Source of the DNA: DAIUCA01 sp964613675
GTDB taxonomy: Bacteria > Pseudomonadota > Gammaproteobacteria > Competibacterales > Competibacteraceae
DNA: 26,252 nt
Direction of reading: 5' to 3'
Assembly: GCA_964613675.1 (NCBI GenBank)
Contig: CAZTIH010000027.1
Location: 1-26,252, forward strand
A program made the translations under genes and the position numbers. Shown in pieces: positions 15,195 through 22,133 of the stretch (its first letter is position 1; each line of letters starts with the position of its first letter). Under the pieces are notes generated by a model. That model was not told where the DNA came from, made no database searches, and was given only the letters and a program-made list of their open reading frames with translations.

Positions 15195-16768
15195 GTTACG
15201 CGTCTTCCACAGCGATTGATCATCACGAGCTACCCATGACGGGGTGGCGCCGATGGGCCTACAGCACAAACCACAAAGACATCGGGACGATGTATCTGAT
15301 TTGGTCACTTTTAATGTTCTTTATCGGCGGCTTCATGGCGCTGATTATTCGGGCAGAACTCTTTCAGCCGGGTTTACAACTGGTCGATCCCTACTTTTTC
15401 AACCAAATGACCACGATGCACGCGCTGATTATGATTTTTGGTGCGGTGATGCCTGCTTTTACCGGTCTCGCTAACTGGATGATTCCCTTGCAAATTGGGG
15501 CTCCAGATATGGCATTGCCACGAATGAATAATTGGAGCTTTTGGATTCTGCCCTTTGCTTTCACCATGCTATTGGCCACGTTGTTTATGCCAGGCGGTGG
15601 CCCTGCGGGAGGGTGGACACTTTATCCGCCATTGGTTCTGCAAACGGGGATGGCATTTCCGTTCGTCATCCTTTCTATTCATCTGATGGGAATGTCGTCG
15701 ATTATGGGGGCGATTAATGTCATTGCCACCATTCTGAACATGCGTGCTCCTGGCATGACGATGATGAAGTTACCGATGTTCTGCTGGACTTGGTTGATTA
15801 CCGCTTTCCTACTTATCGCGGTGATGCCGGTGTTGGCCGGGGCAGTGACGATGCTGTTGACCGATAAGTACTTCGGAACCAGCTTTTTTAACGCGGCGGG
15901 CGGTGGCGATCCCGTGATGTTTCAACACATCTTCTGGTTCTTTGGTCATCCCGAAGTTTACATTCTGATTTTGCCCGCCTTTGGCATCATTTCGACGATC
16001 TTGCCGACTTTCTGCCGTAAGCCTCTTTTTGGTTACAGCTCAATGGTTTATGCGACGGCAAGCATTGCATTTCTCTCGTTTATCGTTTGGGCACACCACA
16101 TGTTTACGGTGGGAATGCCGTTGGCGGGCGAACTCTTCTTTATGTACTCGACCATGTTGATCGCCGTGCCGACGGGGGTGAAGGTGTTTAACTGGATTGC
16201 GACGATGTGGAAGGGGGCGATGACGTTTGAAACACCAATGTTATTTGCGACCGCTTTCGTGATTCTGTTCACCATTGGCGGCCTTTCCGGGGTCATGCTC
16301 GCCATTGCCCCCGCCGATTTCCAATACCACGACACTTATTTTGTCGTTGCGCACTTCCACTATGTTCTGGTGCCGGGGGCGGTGTTCTCGATTATGGCGG
16401 CAGTCTATTACTGGTTGCCGAAATGGACGGGGTACATGTACGACGAAAAGTGGGGACAGATTCATTTTTGGTGTTCAGTCATCAGCGTTAACGTGTTGTT
16501 TTTCCCGCAACATTTTCTGGGACTAGCGGGGATGCCGCGTCGAATTCCAGACTACAACTTGATGTTTGCCGAATGGAACATGATTTCGTCGATTGGCGCA
16601 TTTGCCTTTGGATTTTCGCAGCTCATTTTCGTGTACACCGTGGTGAAATGTATCTACGGCGGCGAAAAGGCGTCTGATCGCGTATGGGAGAATGCCGAGG
16701 GCTTGGAGTGGACGGTGCCCTCCCCCGCCCCTCATCACACGTTTGAAAAACCCCCTGTGGTGGCATAA
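15191..16768 (+). CDS. coxA: Cytochrome c oxidase subunit I
   Basis: 525 aa, 12 hydrophobic helices; the catalytic core of a haem-copper (type A) oxidase reducing O2 and pumping protons. Ligands visible: His77 and His390 (low-spin haem a), His388 (haem a3), and His253, His302, His303 (CuB). Tyr257 in GHPEVY is the residue cross-linked to His253. Both proton paths look intact: Asp106 in IGAPDMALPRMNN with Glu255 in HPEVY (D channel), and Lys331 in VPTGVKVF (K channel). HDTYFVVAHFHYVL matches the family. The start overlaps the coxB stop by 4 nt, and the cox11 start lies 4 nt after its stop. Nothing in it is truncated. Confidence 0.98.
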   Translation: MSYASSTAIDHHELPMTGWRRWAYSTNHKDIGTMYLIWSLLMFFIGGFMALIIRAELFQPGLQLVDPYFFNQMTTMHALIMIFGAVMPAFTGLANWMIPLQIGAPDMALPRMNNWSFWILPFAFTMLLATLFMPGGGPAGGWTLYPPLVLQTGMAFPFVILSIHLMGMSSIMGAINVIATILNMRAPGMTMMKLPMFCWTWLITAFLLIAVMPVLAGAVTMLLTDKYFGTSFFNAAGGGDPVMFQHIFWFFGHPEVYILILPAFGIISTILPTFCRKPLFGYSSMVYATASIAFLSFIVWAHHMFTVGMPLAGELFFMYSTMLIAVPTGVKVFNWIATMWKGAMTFETPMLFATAFVILFTIGGLSGVMLAIAPADFQYHDTYFVVAHFHYVLVPGAVFSIMAAVYYWLPKWTGYMYDEKWGQIHFWCSVISVNVLFFPQHFLGLAGMPRRIPDYNLMFAEWNMISSIGAFAFGFSQLIFVYTVVKCIYGGEKASDRVWENAEGLEWTVPSPAPHHTFEKPPVVA

Positions 16769-16772
16769 TGCC

Positions 16773-17318
16773 ATGAATGAAAACATGTTTTCCCAGCAAC
16801 AACGAGCCGCAAAAACCCTGGCACTAAAGCTCACGGTCATTCCCCTGCTGATGTTTGGATTCGGATTTGCCTTGGTGCCCCTTTACGATTTGTTGTGCCA
16901 AATCACGGGGTTAGGCGGTCGCACAAGCGGTACTCCTGTGGCCCTAGCCGATGCAATGGCGATTGATCCAAATCGCGTGGTGACCGTGGAATTTGTGACG
17001 AGTGTGCCGAATGCTGCGTGGGAACTGACCCCTGAAGTCGTCAGAATGACCGTGGTGCCCGGTGAATTTTACCGTGTGAACTATGTGGCGCGTAACCGCA
17101 AAAATTATGCAACGGCAGGACAAGCGATTCCGAGTGTCGCGCCCGGGTTGGCTGCGCGGCATTTTCAGAAAATCGAGTGTTTCTGCTTTGCGCGCCAAGA
17201 ATTTGGGCCACAGGAAGAGAAGGTGATGCCGTTAGCCTTTCGCGTAGATCCCAAACTCGATCCAAAAACTCAAGTGATTACTTTGGGTTACACCTTTTTT
17301 GAACTCACTGATTATTAG
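16773..17318 (+). CDS. ctaG: Cytochrome c oxidase assembly protein Cox11/CtaG
   Basis: 181 aa from the ATG at 16773; the frame is open into coxA, but homology begins after MNENMFSQQQ. The membrane-anchored copper chaperone delivers Cu(I) to the CuB site of subunit I. One N-terminal helix (about 17-42) ends in LVPLYDLLCQITG, with a conserved Cys42. The periplasmic immunoglobulin-like domain carries the copper-binding ECFCF motif (135-139) and ends in MPLAFRVDP (152-160). No Shine-Dalgarno sequence is seen; the start is 4 nt after the coxA stop, so translation is probably coupled. Its place between coxA and coxC is typical for proteobacteria. This CtaG is Cox11 and not the unrelated Bacillus CtaG. 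Confidence 0.95.
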   Translation: MNENMFSQQQRAAKTLALKLTVIPLLMFGFGFALVPLYDLLCQITGLGGRTSGTPVALADAMAIDPNRVVTVEFVTSVPNAAWELTPEVVRMTVVPGEFYRVNYVARNRKNYATAGQAIPSVAPGLAARHFQKIECFCFARQEFGPQEEKVMPLAFRVDPKLDPKTQVITLGYTFFELTDY

Positions 17319-17335
17319 GCGAGAGACGAAATAAC

Positions 17336-18199
17336 ATGCACAACCACGATCAGTATTATGTCCCTCACGGTAGCCCGTGGCCGATTATCGGTTCAGTCGG
17401 GCTATTCGTGATGGCGGTGGGATTCGCGCTATATCTGAACGGCAGTGTTGGGCCATGGATAGGGTTTTTGGGGATGGGGATTTTGGCGTACACGCTGTTC
17501 GGATGGTGGGGCGATGTGATTCGGGAGGGCCAACAGAACCTCTATAACGATCAAGTGGATCGGTCATTTCGTTGGGGAATGGGCTGGTTTATTTTCTCGG
17601 AAGTGATGTTTTTCGCGGCTTTTTTCGGAGCGCTGTACTACGCAAGGGTGTTTTCGCTGCCGTGGCTGGGGGATGGGTACACCGAAAAAAGTATGACGCA
17701 TTATCTGCTGTGGCCCCACTTTGAAACGCATTGGCCAACGAATGGCCCGGGCGCGTTAGGGGGACACTTTGAGGCTATGTCACCCTTAGGTCTGCCTTTC
17801 ATTAACACATTGATTTTATTGACAAGTGGGGCAACTATCACCTGGGCGCATTGGGGATTAATCAACGAGAATCGACAGCAATTAATTCTCGGATTATTCG
17901 CAACGGTGATGTTGGGCATGATTTTCGTGGTGTTTCAGGTAATGGAATACAGCCATGCCTACAGCGAACTCAATCTGACGCTTCAGACAGGCATTTACGG
18001 TTCGACCTTTTTCATGCTTACGGGCTTTCATGGGTTACATGTCACGATTGGCGCGATCATGTTGTTAGTGGTGCTAATCCGTTGTTTACGTGGACATTTT
18101 TCGGCACATCGCCATTTCACTTTTGAGGCGGCGGCGTGGTACTGGCACTTTGTCGATGTGGTATGGCTAGGGTTATTCATCTTTGTTTACTGGCTATAA
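17336..18199 (+). CDS. coxC: Cytochrome c oxidase subunit III
   Basis: 287 aa, seven hydrophobic helices. Subunit III stabilises the oxidase core and helps keep the D-channel proton supply running. Hallmarks are HGSPWPIIGS at the N-terminus, FRWGMGWFIFSEVMFFAAFF with Glu89, TSGATITWAHWG, GSTFFMLTGFHGLHVTIG and the closing WYWHFVDVVWLGLF. GAGAG precedes the ATG. It closes the four-gene cox block. The accessory genes often found with such operons (SURF1-like, ctaA, ctaB haem A synthesis) are not present in the window. Confidence 0.97.
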   Translation: MHNHDQYYVPHGSPWPIIGSVGLFVMAVGFALYLNGSVGPWIGFLGMGILAYTLFGWWGDVIREGQQNLYNDQVDRSFRWGMGWFIFSEVMFFAAFFGALYYARVFSLPWLGDGYTEKSMTHYLLWPHFETHWPTNGPGALGGHFEAMSPLGLPFINTLILLTSGATITWAHWGLINENRQQLILGLFATVMLGMIFVVFQVMEYSHAYSELNLTLQTGIYGSTFFMLTGFHGLHVTIGAIMLLVVLIRCLRGHFSAHRHFTFEAAAWYWHFVDVVWLGLFIFVYWL

Positions 18200-18222
18200 G
18201 TCGTTATCGCTAAGTTTCTGAA

Positions 18223-18999
18223 GTGTTATTACAGATCATCAGTGACTATTTTGTAGCGCTCCGATTTTTTTCTCGGTTGCCCTTGCCATCCTTACCTTGT
18301 GAGCAAAATCCACATGGGCCGCCTAATTTTGAGAAAGTAGCCATTTATGTTCCCCTAGTGGGACTGACATTGGGAAGTTTTCTAGGGGGGATTTTATGGC
18401 TTGCAACCGTAATAGGGTTGTCCTCCTTACTGGGGGCGGTGATTACGGTTGGAGTAGGATTAGTCTTGACGGGGTGTTTTCATGAGGATGGCCTTGCTGA
18501 TACGGCAGATGGTTTTGGAGGAGGTGCAACGCCTACTCGCCGTTTAGAAATCATGAAAGATAGCAGAATTGGGACCTATGGGGGATCTGCATTACTGATA
18601 ACCCTACTCTTGAGAATAGTGGCGATCTCGGAATTAGTCGATTTATCGGTGATTTACGGGATTTTGGGCGTGATTACCTCGGCAACGGTGTCGCGAACCG
18701 CCGCGTTGTGGTTAACCATTGGATTACCGCCTGCTCGCAAGGAAGGCGCCGCTTTTGCCGCAGGTACCCCGCCTGTGAGACTAATTTTATTAGCTACCTT
18801 ACTTGCCCTAACGGTAACAATTATTGCGCTAGGGCCAAATTCGCCTAATTTATGGCTAGGATACTCACTCGTGTTACTTGTTGTACTGTGGATGAGAAAT
18901 CAAGCTAAAAGACTGATTGGCGGACAAACTGGCGATGTTGCAGGGGCAGTGCAACAGTTAACGGAAATTGCTTGGCTGATTGCGTTGTTGTGGCGATAA
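18223..18999 (+). CDS. cobS: Adenosylcobinamide-GDP ribazoletransferase (cobalamin synthase)
   Basis: 258 aa, polytopic membrane enzyme. It joins adenosylcobinamide-GDP to alpha-ribazole (or its phosphate), a closing step of the nucleotide-loop assembly of vitamin B12. Motifs: SRLPLP near the N-terminus, GCFHEDGLADTADGFGGG (84-101) with the acidic metal-binding cluster, MKDSRIGTYG (111-120), and a C-terminal GQTGDVAGAVQQ. The start is GTG 18223, the first possible one after an in-frame stop, and lacks a clear Shine-Dalgarno sequence. It lies 23 bp after coxC but differs in codon use (several AGA arginines). No other cob gene and no recognisable cobalamin riboswitch is near. Confidence 0.93.
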   Translation: MLLQIISDYFVALRFFSRLPLPSLPCEQNPHGPPNFEKVAIYVPLVGLTLGSFLGGILWLATVIGLSSLLGAVITVGVGLVLTGCFHEDGLADTADGFGGGATPTRRLEIMKDSRIGTYGGSALLITLLLRIVAISELVDLSVIYGILGVITSATVSRTAALWLTIGLPPARKEGAAFAAGTPPVRLILLATLLALTVTIIALGPNSPNLWLGYSLVLLVVLWMRNQAKRLIGGQTGDVAGAVQQLTEIAWLIALLWR

Positions 19000-19004
19000 C
19001 CGAG

Positions 19005-19841
19005 TCATTGAGTAACGCTTTCCAGTAATTTCATGCGCTTTTCCTGATATTCCGCTTCGGTAATGAGAGAACGCTGCCGTAACCGCGACAAAGTTTCTAA
19101 ACCCTCCTCTAAATTCTGCCAAACACTGCGAGGAACTATAGTTTTTTCAGTGTCTATGGAAAAAGATGAAATGTCATCAGGGATGGATGGGGTAGTGATA
19201 GAAGATCGGGTTACCGTTTCATTCGGGCGATTCGAGTTTTGTAAACGTATACTATCCCGTAAACTTGGTAAAGGAGTAACGCTAAAAGTCACCCAATCTG
19301 TTCGATTTCCAACGGATGTCAACCAAGGTTGTGCAACTAATTGTCCGCCATTTAGCCGTGAATGTTGACGTTGTCCTGGATTTGGGAGTTTTAAAGTGGG
19401 AGAGCGAAAACTATCAAAAAAAACATCTATATCGCCAAAAATGAGATTAATTTGGCCTTCGCGGAAAAATAAACGTATTCCCGTTCCGTAACGACGAGTG
19501 TTAACAAAACCGCCAACATGGCGAAACACGGATAAGTAAAGGTCTTGTCTAGCATTAACTCGCCCAAACCCTTTAACTAACTCAATACTCAGTTCTTTCG
19601 CCTCATTTTCGGTCATCAAGTACACTACCTCATTGTTCTGTATATTTCTTACTTGTAAGGATGAAAGTAGTTGTGCTAAGTCCTCAGCATGTAATTGTTG
19701 GACAGGGTGAGCATTTTCATCGCGGGAATCAGCTGCCAAAGTACGCATCTCGATCCTAGAAGATCTGAAAAGTGTAATTGCCTCAGCAGTCATCACTGAC
19801 ATCCATAATAATAAGCCACTCGTACATAAAATAACTTTCAT
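19005..19841 (-). CDS. Secreted protein of unknown function with SHOCT-like C-terminus
   Basis: 278 aa. A signal peptide is likely (hydrophobic core 8-18, cleavage after AEA at residue 21); no lipobox cysteine sits at the right place. Residues 54-145 form a compact domain containing LAQLLSSLQVRNIQ and TGIRLFFREGQINLIFGDIDVFF. Residues 150-238 are Ser/Pro/Asn/Thr-rich and probably flexible. The end (246-274, LEEGLETLSRLRQRSLITEAEYQEKRMKLL) fits the SHOCT pattern, a short oligomerisation module common at C-termini. I do not recognise the core family. GGGAG lies 6 nt before the ATG. It sits downstream of the porin on the same strand, separated by a 12-bp inverted repeat, and is convergent with cobS (5 bp). 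Confidence 0.75.
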   Translation of the reverse strand: MKVILCTSGLLLWMSVMTAEAITLFRSSRIEMRTLAADSRDENAHPVQQLHAEDLAQLLSSLQVRNIQNNEVVYLMTENEAKELSIELVKGFGRVNARQDLYLSVFRHVGGFVNTRRYGTGIRLFFREGQINLIFGDIDVFFDSFRSPTLKLPNPGQRQHSRLNGGQLVAQPWLTSVGNRTDWVTFSVTPLPSLRDSIRLQNSNRPNETVTRSSITTPSIPDDISSFSIDTEKTIVPRSVWQNLEEGLETLSRLRQRSLITEAEYQEKRMKLLESVTQ

Positions 19842-19869
19842 AGCTGACTCCCAGTTAGGATGGTAACAA

Positions 19870-19909
19870 ACTAGTACAAAACCGATAAATGGGGAAATTT
19901 TGTACTAGT
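19870..19909. repeat. Perfect 12-bp inverted repeat between porin and SHOCT gene
   Basis: ACTAGTACAAAA (19870-19881) and TTTTGTACTAGT (19898-19909) are perfect arms around 16 nt, located 18 bp after the porin stop and 28 bp before the SHOCT gene ATG (minus strand). On the minus strand the hairpin is followed by only TTTG, so it would be a poor terminator. It could act as a 3'-end stabiliser of porin mRNA or as an operator for the SHOCT gene. Confidence 0.65.
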
Positions 19910-19927
19910 AAGAATTAACTTGGTAAG

Positions 19928-21091
19928 TTAGAAGAATAGAATGGCGCCTAAATTGAAGCTAGAAGTACGGTCACTACCGGCGTCTAGGTCACTTTTTTGC
20001 AGGTTAAACTCGCTTAAAAGGGTTAAAGCAGGGGTCAGGTTGTGATAAACCCCAAAAGTAAGGCGACGATTATCTATTTTAGTCACACGCCGTTGTTCGC
20101 TTTGTGCCCAATGTACACCAAACTTAGTATTGTTTACTGTATAAGTACTTTGTAGGTAGTAGCCTCTTGAGTCTTCTTCCTTACCTGATGTATCAAATCC
20201 AGGAAAAATGAGACCACCTAGGGCTAAAGTTGTCATTCCACGACCAGTAAAATAATAACCTGCGAACCCGAAATTTTGGAAATTGGCTTTACCAAAGACA
20301 TCAAAACCTCTAATACTCGCATTTTCTCCGCCATCAATTTTTACCCGTTGATGTAAAAAAGCGGTAGAAATAGTCCCCGAAACAGGGCCGTCCCAGCTAT
20401 AACCCAGCCGAGTATGGAAACCAAGGCTAGATTCTCCCCTAGCTTGCCCGCCTCCCGCTACTGCACCATCTAACGGATTAAATACCCCCAATGTTCCTTG
20501 AAATCCAGAAAAATTCGGAGAAGTCCAATTAATTTGGGCTAAACGGTCGGTGTACACATAGCCATACCCCAAGCCTCCAAGTGTCGTATGTCCAGGGTCT
20601 GCACTGGTAAATGCCGCACCTGCGCCGAGTAGGCTCATATCATTGATAATGGCGTCAAAAGCGAATAAACCGAAATCTCGGCCTAATTTGAAGGTACCGA
20701 TCTGGTCATTGCCAAAAGTAAGGTAAATCTGACGGGCATCTACCGTACTAAATGACAAAGCATCAGAACCTCCACCGCCTTGACTGGTGATTCCATAGTA
20801 CACATTGATGTTTGCACTAATGTCGTAGCCGCTTTGATTAGTAACAGCACTAAAATTCAAGGATGCGGGGAGTAGTCCATTATTGACACTCTGTTTGTTG
20901 CCTGAAGTCGGACAGGCAAGGCTAGCAAGGGTTGTCCCTCCAGAATTAAGGTCACCGCCACTGCAACGAGTTAGAGTGTAGAAAGCATTGACATTACCGC
21001 CGAGTCCCAATGTCCAATCTCCAGTTTGCCATGTTACCGCGTGACTCGTTGAGGTAAAGCTGCAAAGTAAGGTAGTGGCCAGTCCAAACAC
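19928..21091 (-). CDS. Outer-membrane porin (general diffusion type), start interrupted
   Basis: 387 aa from a GTG at 21091. It is a 16-strand-type Gram-negative porin: alternating hydrophobic strands, tight glycine/asparagine turns, ARQIYLTFGNDQIGTFKLGRDFGLF as the typical early 'G.l..Gr...' block, and a C-terminal phenylalanine (NLGAILFF) as the outer-membrane sorting signal. It passes small solutes across the outer membrane. The natural start is probably ATG 21109: it has an AGAGGA Shine-Dalgarno sequence and reads M-N-R-T, but codon 5 is TAA. From the GTG the signal peptide MFGLATTLLCSFTSTSHA has no basic n-region residue, which is unusual. So the gene is either mutated at the start, expressed by reinitiation, or affected by a base error. 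The rest of the frame is intact. Confidence 0.85.
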   Translation of the reverse strand: MFGLATTLLCSFTSTSHAVTWQTGDWTLGLGGNVNAFYTLTRCSGGDLNSGGTTLASLACPTSGNKQSVNNGLLPASLNFSAVTNQSGYDISANINVYYGITSQGGGGSDALSFSTVDARQIYLTFGNDQIGTFKLGRDFGLFAFDAIINDMSLLGAGAAFTSADPGHTTLGGLGYGYVYTDRLAQINWTSPNFSGFQGTLGVFNPLDGAVAGGGQARGESSLGFHTRLGYSWDGPVSGTISTAFLHQRVKIDGGENASIRGFDVFGKANFQNFGFAGYYFTGRGMTTLALGGLIFPGFDTSGKEEDSRGYYLQSTYTVNNTKFGVHWAQSEQRRVTKIDNRRLTFGVYHNLTPALTLLSEFNLQKSDLDAGSDRTSSFNLGAILFF

Positions 21092-21126
21092 AATTTACGT
21101 ACGATTCATTAGAAATTTCCTCTTTT
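21092..21126 (-). promoter_or_regulatory. Porin translation start region with in-frame TAA at codon 5
   Basis: Minus strand: AGAGGA Shine-Dalgarno sequence, 8 nt, then ATG AAT CGT ACG TAA ATT GTG (ATG at 21109-21107, TAA at 21097-21095, GTG at 21091-21089). Replacing TAA by AAA would give MNRTKIVFGLATTLLCSF, an ideal signal-peptide start. The ribosome would terminate and could reinitiate 3 nt later at the GTG. Confidence 0.7.
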
Positions 21127-21134
21127 GAGTGGTT

Positions 21135-21186
21135 TTCACCGCAATATCGTGATTTTTAAGACGGTGAACCTGTATCAGCGTACAGG
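21135..21186. repeat. Two tandem inverted repeats in the porin leader, one LexA-box-like
   Basis: TTCACCG (21135-21141) pairs with CGGTGAA (21162-21168), directly followed by CCTGTA (21169-21174) and TACAGG (21181-21186) around TCAGCG. The second contains CTGT-N8-ACAG, the spacing of the gammaproteobacterial LexA box. Both lie 26-77 nt upstream of the porin ATG and could be mRNA hairpins or operators. The rest of the gap (21187-21389) is AT-rich with no gene; it should hold the porin promoter, which I could not place with confidence. Confidence 0.45.
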
Positions 21187-21389
21187 CATTGTTTTGGGGC
21201 ACTAACTATACCAATTCCAAAATCAAATCGTTTTTATCTATTAAATCAATAAATTAATGCTATGAATTCAATGTAATTTCAATTTATTTCATGGTATTTA
21301 TGTTTCTTTTTTGAGACATTTTTGTGACAAATATTGGGAGCGTTGTGTAGCAGCAACGAAACAACGAAGAAATGCCCTACTTCAGTAAA

Positions 21390-22133
21390 TCATCGCCGCA
21401 GCAGATCCCCGGTGCCGCTGTATTGCAGCAAATAATGGTAGGCGGGCGCGATGCTATCGGGGAGCGGCCAGTCTGTCGGCGAAATGCCGGGGAATAAACG
21501 AATGCGGAGCTGGGTGCGTACCGCGCCGGGATCAATCAAGTTAATTCGGATGCCACGGGTTTCCCATTCGTTCGCCAGTTGTTTTGCCAAACATTCCAGT
21601 CCCGCTTTAGCGACCCCATAACTGCCCCAATAGGCCTGTCCATTCGCTGCTTCGTCGGTTGTGAAAATCACGGTCGAATTAGACGATTTTGCCAAGAGCG
21701 GAAGCAAGGATTGGGTGAGTAAAAACGGGGCGTTCAAATTAATCTGTTGAAGAACGTACCAGGACTCAATTTTGAAATGCTCAATCGGCGTAAGGCCGTC
21801 AATCGCCGCTGCACAATGAATAAGGCCATTCAATTGCCCAATGTCCTGCGTTATGTGCTGGGCAATGTCTGCATAGTTTTTGGGTGTTGCTCCTGTAAAA
21901 TCAATAGGTTGCAGAATGGGAGGAACACCATTAAGGGCTTTAATCTCATCGTCCAGCTTTTCAAGACCTTTTAATTGGCGATCAAAAGCAATGACTTGCG
22001 CTCCCTGTTGGGCACACCATTTGGCGACGGCATAACCAATTCCATTCGCTGCCCCTGTGATTAAAATGACCTGCTCTTTCAAAGCGTTAGCCGTAAATTG
22101 CAAATCGTTAGGTAAGGAAATTGATTGGTTCAT
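21390..22133 (-). CDS. YciK-like short-chain dehydrogenase/reductase
   Basis: 247 aa from the ATG at 22133, which overlaps the stop of the upstream gene (ATGA), so translation is coupled. Rossmann fold with the glycine motif GAANGIG (27-33), the NLNAPFLLTQSLLPLL helix, and the active-site pair Tyr172 and Lys176 (YGVAK). TRGIRINLIDPGAVRT is typical of the YciK group. Two usual residues are replaced: the NAG motif reads HCAA (106-109), and the catalytic Ser position is Thr159 within FTTDEAA. The activity is therefore uncertain; YciK substrates are unknown even in E. coli. It is the last gene of the mtaD-ubiG-mupP cluster, as in Pseudomonas. Confidence 0.85.
   Translation of the reverse strand: MNQSISLPNDLQFTANALKEQVILITGAANGIGYAVAKWCAQQGAQVIAFDRQLKGLEKLDDEIKALNGVPPILQPIDFTGATPKNYADIAQHITQDIGQLNGLIHCAAAIDGLTPIEHFKIESWYVLQQINLNAPFLLTQSLLPLLAKSSNSTVIFTTDEAANGQAYWGSYGVAKAGLECLAKQLANEWETRGIRINLIDPGAVRTQLRIRLFPGISPTDWPLPDSIAPAYHYLLQYSGTGDLLRR

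Noticed and set aside
15983..16063. Loss of the K-channel lysine in CoxA (GYSSMVYA where some oxidases have GYKxMVYA)
   Set aside because: The functional K-channel lysine is the one in PTGVKVF, which is present (Lys331); the other position varies in the family.
16692..16772. Cox11 start inside coxA
   Set aside because: The extra residues are the shifted frame of the coxA 3' end and do not resemble Cox11.
18200..18222. Cobalamin riboswitch ahead of cobS
   Set aside because: Only 23 bp separate coxC and cobS; there is no room for the element.
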